Positions 26,750 through 34,082 of a stretch of DNA of 34,082 bases are shown here, piece after piece. Position 1 is the first letter of the stretch, and every line of letters begins with the position of its first letter. The notes under the pieces were generated by a model that searched no databases, had not been told where the DNA came from, and saw only the letters and a program-made list of their open reading frames with translations. Both the position numbers and the translations under genes were made by a program. This DNA comes from Magnetovibrio sp. (GTDB lineage Bacteria > Pseudomonadota > Alphaproteobacteria > Rhodospirillales > Casp-alpha2): positions 1-34,082 of the forward strand of contig PBKU01000046.1 of the NCBI GenBank assembly GCA_002722175.1, in the 5' to 3' direction.

Positions 26750-27183
26750 TCTCCCCGTGATTGGCATGGTTGTCTCATACTGTTAATACTAGAAAGCCAC
26801 TAGTTCCAATGCCCGTCAGAATATATGGTTTCAGCTTGTCTTCGCATAATCTATTTTACATACGTTTTACCCAAATTAGAAAGTCAGGATAATTCAGTCT
26901 ATTTGAACGGCAGATTTGGGCACCTCCATATTTAATAAGATTAATCAATCGCATGTAAATTTTTCAGCATGCTAACCCTTCTTTCCTTCACACTGCCTGC
27001 TGCGAAAAGAATTATTACTAAAAAAAGTATTGGCAACCTCTTATTAAAAACATATATCGTCTGATAGGTACGTTATTTGATTAATTTGCTACCTATGGAG
27101 TATAATTAAAGTACTTGCAATCAACGGTCAGTAATTGTTTTTGCGGACTAAACTATTAACAAAATTCTGTTGAGAGAAACATT
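26750..27183. other. Intergenic region before the PuuD-like gene
   Basis: 434 nt without a recognised gene or RNA. Its only clear content is the promoter at 27077-27106. Confidence 0.45.
27077..27106 (+). promoter_or_regulatory. Sigma-70 promoter of the PuuD-like gene
   Basis: TTGATT, 18 bases, then a perfect TATAAT. Transcription would start near 27113 and give a leader of about 70 nt. Confidence 0.6.
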
Positions 27184-27804
27184 ATGGCAAATATACTCAC
27201 AAACTTGCGGTCCACAGTAATAGCAGGCATTGTTTTAACAATCTTGATGGTGGCAATTGTCGTCGGTAATACAAGCGACGGGACAGTTGGTGACTACCTA
27301 GATTCTGGATGGCTTATATTTCTCTTTAGGTGGCTTCACGTGCTAAGCGGGGTCATGTGGATTGGTTTATTATGGTACTTCAACTTTGTTCAAATTCCCA
27401 ATATGCCAAATATTCCAGACGACCAAAAACCTGCAATAGGCAAGGTAATAGCCCCGGCCGCACTTTTTTGGTTTAGGTGGGCGGCAAAGGCGACACTTGT
27501 AACTGGATTAATATTAGCATATTTGAATGGATATCTTTTTGAAGCGTTAACTCTTGGGCTAATGGCACCCGAAATTGTTGCAATGCATACCGCCATAGGT
27601 ATCGGAATGTGGCTTGGCATCATTATGTGGTTTAACGTGTGGTTTGTAATTTGGCCAAATCAAAAACGTGCTTTGGGAATTATTGAAGTTGATGCTGAAA
27701 CCAAAGCAGCATCTGCAAGAACAGCTATGTTAGTTTCAAGAACAAACACAATGTTGTCGATACCGATGCTATACGCCATGGTGTCGGCACAAAATCTTTA
27801 TTAA
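27184..27804 (+). CDS. Short urate hydroxylase N-terminal-domain (PuuD-like, DUF989) membrane protein
   Basis: A 206-residue membrane protein with four to six helices. It matches the membrane domain of PuuD (Urate_ox_N, formerly DUF989): WLIFLFRWLHVLSGVMWIGLLWYFNFVQIP near 43-72, FWFRWAAKATLVTGLILAYLNG, and MHTAIGIGMWLGIIMWFNVWFVIWPNQKRAL near 137-167, with histidines placed inside helices as possible haem ligands. The C-terminal cytochrome c domain of full PuuD (about 400 residues) is absent, and no CxxCH exists. No purine-degradation gene is nearby. Stand-alone forms like this occur in marine alphaproteobacteria (from memory). Urate as substrate is therefore not assured. It has its own promoter and terminator. 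Confidence 0.8.
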   Translation: MANILTNLRSTVIAGIVLTILMVAIVVGNTSDGTVGDYLDSGWLIFLFRWLHVLSGVMWIGLLWYFNFVQIPNMPNIPDDQKPAIGKVIAPAALFWFRWAAKATLVTGLILAYLNGYLFEALTLGLMAPEIVAMHTAIGIGMWLGIIMWFNVWFVIWPNQKRALGIIEVDAETKAASARTAMLVSRTNTMLSIPMLYAMVSAQNLY

Positions 27805-27820
27805 TAATTAGCTTTTTGAT

Positions 27821-27850
27821 AAAGGGCAAATATTTACTATTTGCCCTTTT
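27821..27850 (+). terminator. Intrinsic terminator after the PuuD-like gene
   Basis: Perfect 12-bp stem AAAGGGCAAATA / TATTTGCCCTTT with a five-base loop (TTTAC), ending in TTTT. It lies 17 nt after the stop codon. It sits between convergent genes and may also help to end the yajC-secDF-Mth938 transcript from the other strand, although the T-run on that side is poor. Confidence 0.85.
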
Positions 27851-27856
27851 ATCTCA

Positions 27857-28246
27857 CTATATTGCTATCAAAGCAGCAGCTGCATCACGCGCCTCTGCCA
27901 TAAGAACGTTGAAAGTCCGGCACGCTGCACCTGTGTTCATCCATTCGCAAAATATACCATGGTTCCTTAACTCGGAATCGATACCCTGCTCTAAATTTTT
28001 GTATTCTTGTCCACAGCCAATCAATAAAATCCTAATTTTTTCTGACCCGAAAATAATCGGCTTCAAACTATCTATCGTAATTGATTCTGGTGAAACTACT
28101 CCCCACTGAATTGTTTTTTTGGGAAAAACTATGACTGATCCTTCATACCGAATATCTGAAATACGAAATGTCTCATCACCGTATGTTTGAATAAATTGGT
28201 ATTCTTTTACGGTTACAGGTGACAAGTTGATGTTCATTTGAATCAC
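27857..28246 (-). CDS. Mth938-like (DUF498) domain protein
   Basis: A roughly 125-residue protein of the Mth938/DUF498 family, related to the mitochondrial complex I assembly factor NDUFAF3. Visible are FRISDIRYEGSVIVFP, the central KPIIFGSEKIRILLIGCGQEYKNL, and MNTGAACRTFNVLMAEARDAAAALIAI, which contains the family TGAAxRTYNxLxxExR motif. The start is either a GTG at 28246 overlapping the secF stop by four bases or the ATG at 28237; neither has a good ribosome site. The secF-Mth938 pairing is normal in alphaproteobacteria. Biochemical role unknown. Confidence 0.85.
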   Translation of the reverse strand: MIQMNINLSPVTVKEYQFIQTYGDETFRISDIRYEGSVIVFPKKTIQWGVVSPESITIDSLKPIIFGSEKIRILLIGCGQEYKNLEQGIDSELRNHGIFCEWMNTGAACRTFNVLMAEARDAAAALIAI

Positions 28247-29193
28247 TTAGTGGAAGCGGCGTAACCAGTGCCTTTCTCACCCCCCCCTAATCCACCAGGC
28301 GCACCCCGATCAATTTTCATATAAAGCAGCAGGGGAACAGCTAAACAAATAGACGAATATGTGCCAACGAGGACACCCCAAATCATTGCAAGCGCAAAAT
28401 CACGAATCACTTCCCCGCCCAAGAAATAGAGTGCAAACAAAGCTATTAAAGTTGTCAAGGAGGTCATTACTGTTCGTGACAAAGTTTCATTTATCGACAA
28501 ATTAAATAGATCTGCAAAATTTAAAGTCTTATATTTCCGGATGTTTTCACGAACACGGTCGTACACCACTACTGTATCATTTATCGAATACCCGGCAATG
28601 GTAAGGACAGCCGCGACTGTTGCAAGGTTAAATTCGTGTTCAATTAATGAAAATAGGCCTATCGTAGATAAGACATCGTGGCTAAGAGCTATAACAGCGC
28701 CTACACCAAACTGCCACTCAAACCGAAACCAAATGTATATCAGTATAGCACCCATTGCAAAAAGCACTGCCATCATTCCATCGTGAAGTAATTCCTCGGA
28801 AACTTTCGGGCCAACAAACTCAACGCGCCGATAATCGACTTCATTTCCCAACATTTCTTTCAATTTCTCAATCGTTTGTTGCTGTGCATCATCGCCTCCT
28901 TCTTGCCGTTGAATTCGAATTAGCACGTCGGAAGGTTGACCAAATTCTTGTATAGCTACATCACCTAACTCCAGGTCATTAAGCTGCCCCCTTAAATGAC
29001 CTAAGTCAAATGGGCTTGGGCTCCTGACTTCCACTAAGATTCCACCTTTGAAGTCAATTCCAAAATTCAGCCCCTTCACCATATAGAGCGTCAAGGAACC
29101 CAAAACCAAAAATACCGAAAAGATAAAATAAAAAAGGCGTTTTTCCACAAATGATAACTTAGTATTTGGGGGGATCAGTCGAAAATTTATCAT
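28243..29193 (-). CDS. secF: Protein translocase subunit SecF
   Basis: Inner-membrane partner of SecD that uses the proton gradient to help pull exported proteins through SecYEG. The 316 residues include a first helix, the GIDFKGGILVEVR motif near 45-57, a small periplasmic domain, and five further helices with ATVAAVLTIAGYSINDTVVVYDRVREN, the DTVVVxDRVRE signature. It begins 14 nt after secD. The glycine-rich C-terminus (GAPGGLGGGEKGTG) is unremarkable. Confidence 0.96.
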   Translation of the reverse strand: MINFRLIPPNTKLSFVEKRLFYFIFSVFLVLGSLTLYMVKGLNFGIDFKGGILVEVRSPSPFDLGHLRGQLNDLELGDVAIQEFGQPSDVLIRIQRQEGGDDAQQQTIEKLKEMLGNEVDYRRVEFVGPKVSEELLHDGMMAVLFAMGAILIYIWFRFEWQFGVGAVIALSHDVLSTIGLFSLIEHEFNLATVAAVLTIAGYSINDTVVVYDRVRENIRKYKTLNFADLFNLSINETLSRTVMTSLTTLIALFALYFLGGEVIRDFALAMIWGVLVGTYSSICLAVPLLLYMKIDRGAPGGLGGGEKGTGYAASTK

Positions 29194-29207
29194 GTTACTT
29201 CTCTTAT

Positions 29208-30788
29208 TTAGCTTGGTAAATGTTTAGGACGTGTTTGGCGCAGCCACGAAACAACAAATAAACGTGTAAGCATAATAGCGGTGAACATTGAAGTAACAAT
29301 CCCGATGGCAAGGGTTACAGCAAATCCTCGCACAGGCCCCGATCCGAAAATATACAATAAAATTGCTGCTATTAACGTAGTTAAATTGGCATCAACAATT
29401 GTTTTTAGAGCGCGGCCGTAACCAGCATTTACAGCTGAAATTGGTGTCCGTCCGACCCGTGTTTCTTCTCGGATACGCTCAAAAATCAATACATTAGCAT
29501 CGACTGCCATGCCAATAGTTAAGATGATACCTGCAATACCGGGTAGCGTCAGGGTTGCCTGAAGCAAGGATAATGTGCCAAGGATCAAAACCAAATTGAT
29601 AAATAACGCAAGATTTGCAAAAAGGCCAAAAAGACCATAAGCAAACCCCATGAACAATACCACACCAGCCAAACCTATCAAACTAGCAAATTTTCCTGCT
29701 GCAATAGAATCTGCACCCAAACCTGGACCTACTGTGCGTTCCTCTAGAATTTTTAAAGGTGCAGGGAGAGCCCCTGCCCTCAGAAGAAGCGCGAGGTCAT
29801 TAGCTGATTGCGCGGTAAATCCTCCAGAAATTTGACCCGCACCTCCTACGATAGGCTCACGAATTACTGGTGCGCTTAGAACTCGACCATCCAACACGAT
29901 TGCAAAAGGTTTACCTACGTTCTTAGTTGTAACTTTCCCAAATCGTTTTGCTCCTGCCGAATCAAATCGAAAACTAACAATCGGTTCATTAGTCTGTTGA
30001 TCAAAGGATGGTTGGGCATCAACAAGGTTTTCGCCTGATACCATCACTTTTTTTCGGACTAAAAACATTCGAGGCTTTCCACTAGAATCTATAGCACTAT
30101 TATGCGGTAGCAGCCTAGAACCTAATGGCGACCGCCCCACCATTGCTTCTTGGACAGAATTGCGAAGATCAACTAATTGGAAAGACATTTTTGCCGTTTT
30201 CCCAATCAGGCGTTTTACACGGTCTGGGTCATCAATTCCTGGGAGTTGTAATATGATCCGGTTTTCACCTTGACGTTGGATTGTGGGCTCGCGTACTCCT
30301 GTTTCGTCTATTCGACGCCGCTCAATTTCAATTGACTGCTGCACAGCCGCAATGCGCCGTTCACCTATAGCTTGTTCCCCCATGGTCATACTAATACGAT
30401 TACCGTCAAGGACTGTTTCCATCTGGCGATCAATAGAAGACAGTAATCTAAAGGCCTTATCAATTGAACTGCTGTCACGAATTCTTACGCTAACTTCGGT
30501 CCCCTTCGAACCAAGCCCCTGGTATCGAATCCGCTCTTTTCGGAGCTCAGTACGCACGGTTTCCACTAAACCATCCAGGTATTCGTTAATAACTGCGGAA
30601 AAATCCACTTCAAGCAGTAAATGTGACCCGCCTTGCAGATCAAGCCCTAAACTAACTTGCTTCCGAGGAAGCCAGTCTGGCACTTTTGATATAATCTGAT
30701 TATTAAGAAAATTTGGGATCGAAAATGCAAACCCTAGTGCGCACACTATTAAAATGACGGTAACCTTCCAGCGCGGGAAATCTAACAT
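29208..30788 (-). CDS. secD: Protein translocase subunit SecD
   Basis: Large SecDF subunit. With the start at 30788 (MLDFPRWKVTVIL) it has 526 residues: an N-terminal helix, GLDLQGGSHLLLEVD, the P1 periplasmic head with SFRFDSAGAKRFGKVT, and a six-helix block with AGIILTIGMAVDANVLIFERIREE, which carries the conserved D of the proton path. A longer frame from 30857 would overlap yajC by 41 nt and adds a charged leader not typical of the family; the AGGAAAG site and the usual LxFPRWK start favour 30788. Confidence 0.95.
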   Translation of the reverse strand: MLDFPRWKVTVILIVCALGFAFSIPNFLNNQIISKVPDWLPRKQVSLGLDLQGGSHLLLEVDFSAVINEYLDGLVETVRTELRKERIRYQGLGSKGTEVSVRIRDSSSIDKAFRLLSSIDRQMETVLDGNRISMTMGEQAIGERRIAAVQQSIEIERRRIDETGVREPTIQRQGENRIILQLPGIDDPDRVKRLIGKTAKMSFQLVDLRNSVQEAMVGRSPLGSRLLPHNSAIDSSGKPRMFLVRKKVMVSGENLVDAQPSFDQQTNEPIVSFRFDSAGAKRFGKVTTKNVGKPFAIVLDGRVLSAPVIREPIVGGAGQISGGFTAQSANDLALLLRAGALPAPLKILEERTVGPGLGADSIAAGKFASLIGLAGVVLFMGFAYGLFGLFANLALFINLVLILGTLSLLQATLTLPGIAGIILTIGMAVDANVLIFERIREETRVGRTPISAVNAGYGRALKTIVDANLTTLIAAILLYIFGSGPVRGFAVTLAIGIVTSMFTAIMLTRLFVVSWLRQTRPKHLPS

Positions 30789-30793
30789 TTGTG

Positions 30794-30800
30794 CTTTCCT
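30794..30800 (-). promoter_or_regulatory. Shine-Dalgarno that selects the secD start
   Basis: AGGAAAG on the minus strand, five bases before the ATG at 30788. It argues against the longer in-frame reading that overlaps yajC. Confidence 0.6.
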
Positions 30801-30816
30801 AACTTTTAAGATTTTC

Positions 30817-31242
30817 CTATCTTTTGGTGTTTTTTGATTCAGCTTCCCTGCTACCAAACAACTTACCTAACAAGCTCCCACCTTGGCCTGGCTGCTCAAC
30901 TGTTTTATCAGTTTTTTTTGCTGACGCAGGTTGTGGTTTTTCAATAACGGTAGATACTAAACTTCGCTTAACAGTCACTTTGACATCAGTAGCAATTTGA
31001 ACAATCAGATCTTCATCACCTTCTACTTTAGTGACTTTACCTACAATACCCCCGCCCGTAACAATTTTATCACCCTTGCTAACCGACGCTAGCAAGTCTC
31101 GGTGTTGTTTCATCTTCTTTTGTTGAGGCCTTATAAGAAGAAAGTAGAAGACTACGAAAATTAGGACTAACGGAAGCAACGCTTCAAAGCCAGAGCCAGC
31201 CCCTCCACCTGCACCTTGAGCATACGCAAGAGAAATTAACAT
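30817..31242 (-). CDS. yajC: Preprotein translocase accessory subunit YajC
   Basis: Small single-pass partner of SecDF. The 141 residues have a transmembrane segment at about 22-42 (EALLPLVLIFVVFYFLLI), then RPQQKKMKQHRDLLASVSKGDKIVTGGGIVGKV, the family signature, and a lysine/glutamine-rich tail somewhat longer than in E. coli (110 residues). AGGAG lies seven bases before the ATG at 31242. It is the first gene of the yajC-secD-secF-Mth938 operon. Confidence 0.95.
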   Translation of the reverse strand: MLISLAYAQGAGGGAGSGFEALLPLVLIFVVFYFLLIRPQQKKMKQHRDLLASVSKGDKIVTGGGIVGKVTKVEGDEDLIVQIATDVKVTVKRSLVSTVIEKPQPASAKKTDKTVEQPGQGGSLLGKLFGSREAESKNTKR

Positions 31243-31519
31243 AACAAAACTCCTAAGAAAGAAATCTTTTTAACCGATAAAGCCTGCGAATATACCTTTA
31301 GATCCAAATGATGCAAATATTAAGACCTAAACAATATAATATTATTTTCATTAACTAAGCTAATTTCTGATTATTTTCCCTCAACCAGATAGAGTGGTAA
31401 TGTTATCAACAAGAAAATCTCCAATAGTAATGTATCCGTCTTCGTACCTGCAAAAAGGAGTATCAATCACCTTACACTGATGTTGACGAGACAAAATTCA
31501 CCTCTTATTTTCTGAAACA

Positions 31520-32383
31520 ATGGAAGACAAAGAAATAATTTTACTCTTAAGACGCGCGGTTGAAACTCTTGAGCGCATCTCACCGCCGCCGCCCGAACAA
31601 ACCAATTTCGAAGCTTCTAATGCTTTTGTTTGGCATGCTAATACTCAGCTACTTGAAACTGTAAAAACAATAAACCGCGTTGATTTCCATCTTTTGAAAG
31701 GAATCAAACAACAACAAAAGGTATTGTTAGAAAACACTACGCGTTTTGCTCAAGGATTACCTGCAAATAATGTTCTTCTCTGGGGTGCACGAGGCACAGG
31801 GAAAAGCTCCCTTGTTAAGGCAACCCATGCTGAGGTGAACAACTCAATTAAACACCCACTGATTTTAGTGGAGATTCACCGTGACGACCTTCTATCGCTT
31901 CCTGCACTACTTAAAGCCGTTAGAAAAACTAAAAGACGTGTGCTTATTTTCTGTGACGACCTTAGCTTTAACAACCAAGACAATTCATATAAATCTTTAA
32001 AAACTATCCTTGAAGGCGGAATTGAAGAAAAGCCATCGAACGTAATTTTTTATGCTACATCTAACCGTCGTCACCTTATGCCTCGAGAAATGATTGAGAA
32101 TGAACAGTCTTCGTCTATTTATCCAAGTGAGGCAATAGAAGAAAAAGTTTCGCTTTCGGATAGATTTGGGGTGTGGCTAGGATTTCATAATATTGATCAA
32201 AAAACATATCTAGATATCGTTGATTCCTACGTAGATTACTTTAACCTTGAAGTAAGAGAAGTCGATATTCATGCCGAGGCCAGTGAGTGGGCCATTACAC
32301 GAGGATCTCGCTCTGGCCGAGTAGCATGGCAATTTACACAGGACCTAGCTGGCCGTTTCGGAAAAAAATTAGAGAAACCATAA
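31520..32383 (+). CDS. DUF815 AAA+ ATPase
   Basis: A 287-residue soluble P-loop ATPase of the DUF815 family. Walker A is GARGTGKSS at 89-97 and Walker B is RVLIFCDDLSF at 140-150, followed by the sensor-1-like VIFYATSNRRHLMPREM. The conserved NNVLLWGARGTGKSSLVKA block is characteristic. Its role is undefined; it is commonly encoded beside yajC-secDF and an NlpD-like gene in alphaproteobacteria, which is exactly the arrangement here, divergent from yajC. Confidence 0.9.
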   Translation: MEDKEIILLLRRAVETLERISPPPPEQTNFEASNAFVWHANTQLLETVKTINRVDFHLLKGIKQQQKVLLENTTRFAQGLPANNVLLWGARGTGKSSLVKATHAEVNNSIKHPLILVEIHRDDLLSLPALLKAVRKTKRRVLIFCDDLSFNNQDNSYKSLKTILEGGIEEKPSNVIFYATSNRRHLMPREMIENEQSSSIYPSEAIEEKVSLSDRFGVWLGFHNIDQKTYLDIVDSYVDYFNLEVREVDIHAEASEWAITRGSRSGRVAWQFTQDLAGRFGKKLEKP

Positions 32384-32518
32384 AGCAACATGCAGGAAAA
32401 CGTAGAAAAAGCTTATTTTAAATTGGCTCACCTATCACGAGAGAAGTCAGCGTAACCCTTTAGGAGTAAAAGACGACTGATTATAGGTGGTTGCTGTCAT
32501 CAACTTCAACGCCTCACG

Positions 32519-33280
32519 TTAGTTCCTTAAATTTTGAGGTGTAGCTTCACCGGACGGGGGGGCTTCCAGAATAAAGTGGCTAAAAACATCTCTTCCTCTG
32601 ACTAGCATAGCGCTGTCACGTGGCCCACCTTTTTTACCGCGCTGGTAGGAATGCAGTCAATCAGCAGGCCTATTCGTCTGTTACCTGAAACGTTAACACC
32701 TGACGAATGCACAATTTTATGATTAAATATGCAAGCTTCTCCTAGCTTTAACTCTGCACTTATCGAAGCTGAACTATTTTTGGGCGATTCTATAAATTGC
32801 GCCCTGCTTAGTATTCTATTTTTATCGTTTCCCCCTCTATGAGGAAACAATGGCTACTTATGCGACCCAGGAATTAGTTTTAGACAGCCATTCCTTTCGT
32901 TTGACGGAGGCAATGCCAACCAAACTATTAAAAGAAAAGGCTCAAGTTTGATATACATGCTATCTTGATGCCAATCGGCATGGGCTCGACCATCAGCTTC
33001 TTTTACCTTGAAAGTTGCATTCCAATTGAGAATATTTGGCCCCATCAAATCCTAGACAATATTCAAAAAATGCTTTTCTCGTGCTAACTGATCAACCCAA
33101 CTACACATTAAATTAGTCTTAAAGTCGAGTTTGCCTTGCAACTGTGGTAATTTTCCTCAAATCTCTCTAACCGAGATCTATAGCTAGCGGCTTTTTTTCT
33201 TCTAAACTTTTTACTGATGATAAAAAACCATATTCTTGAAACCGGGTTATCTCAGTCGCAGTTAATACTTTAAGCATCAT
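32519..33280 (-). pseudogene. Phytanoyl-CoA dioxygenase family protein, multiply inactivated
   Basis: Fe(II)/2-oxoglutarate dioxygenase-like gene that can be read almost end to end only by switching frames. The ATG at 33280 gives LTATEITRFQEYGFLSS; the frame then shifts near 33180 to YRSRLERFEEN and again near 33135 to LQGKLDFKTNLMCSWVDQLA. A TAG at 33054-33052 interrupts V*DLMGPNILNWN. WHQDSMY (the iron-binding HxD) and NGCLKLIPGSHK follow, then a TAG at 32856-32854, FPHRG, KIVHSSGVNVSGNRRIG (distal His), and a last shift near 32618 to PRDSAMLVRGRDVFSHF, ending with TAA at 32521-32519. Three frameshifts and two nonsense codons make it a clear pseudogene. Confidence 0.88.
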
Positions 33281-33338
33281 TAGGGCAATTCATTCAGATA
33301 AAAGATAAATGCAATTTTCAACAATATTTGCACCCTTA

Positions 33339-34082
33339 TTACAAATAGTCTTTTGGGTTTTTGGCATGACGTCCCTTCCGTATTTCAAAATGGAGTTGGG
33401 GCTCCTGGACCCTCCCTGACTTCCCAACAGTCGCTATTTTTTGACCACGCTTCACCTGGTCACCTCTCCCAACAAGTAATCTTTTGTTGTGAGCATATGC
33501 CGTCACCCAGCCACCGACATGCTTAATTAACAAAAGGTTTCCAAAACCACGAACTTCATTCCCAGCATATGCAACAATACCATTCTTTGCAGCTAATACA
33601 GAAGATCCAGAAGGAGCGCTTATATTAATCCCATCATTATGCAAGCCGCCCTTTTTGGGCCCAAAACTAGAAATTAGTCTTCCTTTTAGTGGCCATAAAA
33701 ATTGTGTCGTTTCAGGGTTTACATTCGAAGATTTCTTATCCTTACCGTTTTTCTCGGTGTTCTTTTTCGGTGTTCTGTGAAACCTTGGTTTTCTTGGCGG
33801 GTCAAAGAGAACACCTATTCTTGGGCTAACCTGACTGCTTATTTGATTAGCAGTGTCAGCAGATAGCTTGCCAGATCTAGCAGGTCTGTCTTCAAGGTAA
33901 ACCTCTGATTTCGGAATGGAGAGAGTATCCCCAGCTAAGATAACATAGGGTGGCTTGATTGAATTAATCCTACTAATCCTATACATACTAACATTATATC
34001 TTTGAGCTAACGTATAAAGTGTTTCACCACGCTTTACTTTATGAAGCTTGTTACTAGCTATTATAATTCTTTTGCCGGCGAC
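33339..34082 (-). CDS. LysM and degenerate M23 peptidase-like envelope protein (cut by right edge)
   Basis: The visible 247 residues are the C-terminal part of an NlpD/EnvC-like protein whose start lies beyond the window. A LysM domain (HKVKRGETLYTLAQRYNVS...ILAGDTLSIP) is followed by a disordered, lysine-rich linker and an M23/LytM domain (LKGRLISSFGPKKGG, GNEVRGFGNLLLIKHVGGWVTAYAHN, PQLHFEIRKG). The zinc HxxxD of active LytM aligns with NDGIN, and HxH with QLH, so most metal ligands are lost and the domain is likely a regulator of amidases rather than a peptidase. The frame is open across position 33986, where a shorter ATG reading would wrongly begin inside the LysM repeat. Confidence 0.88.
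   Translation of the reverse strand, partial: VAGKRIIIASNKLHKVKRGETLYTLAQRYNVSMYRISRINSIKPPYVILAGDTLSIPKSEVYLEDRPARSGKLSADTANQISSQVSPRIGVLFDPPRKPRFHRTPKKNTEKNGKDKKSSNVNPETTQFLWPLKGRLISSFGPKKGGLHNDGINISAPSGSSVLAAKNGIVAYAGNEVRGFGNLLLIKHVGGWVTAYAHNKRLLVGRGDQVKRGQKIATVGKSGRVQEPQLHFEIRKGRHAKNPKDYL

Noticed and set aside
28755..28955. Plus-strand frames opposite secF and secD
   Set aside because: Antisense shadows of strongly conserved genes.
31385..31500. 37-codon minus-strand frame (VIDTPFCRYEDGYITIGDFLVDN) between yajC and DUF815
   Set aside because: Somewhat protein-like, possibly a gene fragment, but too short to identify, with no ribosome site and no recognised family.

Overview
The window looks like a piece of an AT-rich, compact alphaproteobacterial chromosome, most likely marine (SAR116- or AEGEAN-169-like Rhodospirillales/Puniceispirillales relatives; this placement is inference). 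The evidence is gene order and gene type: a ribD-ribE-ribB(X)-ribH-thiL-hppA cluster behind nrdR-glyA-rpiB, a DUF815 ATPase next to yajC-secD-secF and a LysM/M23 gene, a type-2 (short) ArgC, folate-dependent TrmFO, a ParE of alphaproteobacterial type, and a stand-alone Urate_ox_N (DUF989) membrane protein. No rRNA, tRNA, insertion sequence, prophage or CRISPR array was recognised.

Layout. (1) 1-8085, minus strand: one long housekeeping cluster reading rpiB, glyA, nrdR, ribD, ribE, ribBX, ribH, thiL, a FliL-like small membrane protein and hppA (cut by the left edge). It covers riboflavin synthesis, thiamine phosphate kinase, C1/serine metabolism and a proton pump. The GTP cyclohydrolase half of RibB has lost its zinc cysteines, and nusB, often found between ribH and thiL, is absent. 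(2) 8608-13621: an acyl-CoA ligase converges on icmF (fused B12-dependent isobutyryl-CoA mutase) plus a small conserved protein. (3) 14077-15970: a sigma-54-type promoter followed by glnB-glnA. (4) 15971-16764: a near-consensus sigma-70 promoter overlapped by a long inverted repeat, followed by what looks like a dead aquaporin-like gene. (5) 16765-24512: parE, argC, a MetF-like reductase, a LysE exporter, rplM-rpsI, a hotdog thioesterase and an EamA transporter. (6) 24711-25071: a MerR regulator with an apparent internal deletion, preceded by an intact-looking operator. (7) 25379-27850: trmFO and the short PuuD-like protein, the latter with its own promoter and a perfect terminator hairpin. 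(8) 27857-31242, minus strand: yajC-secD-secF and a Mth938-like gene. (9) 31520-34082: DUF815 ATPase, a phytanoyl-CoA dioxygenase pseudogene with several lesions, and a LysM/degenerate-M23 envelope protein cut by the right edge.

Most of the window is core metabolism. The unusual content is the set of decaying accessory genes (PhyH dioxygenase, aquaporin-like gene, deleted MerR), two of which keep good regulatory DNA, together with the operator candidates. I found no convincing new multi-gene system.
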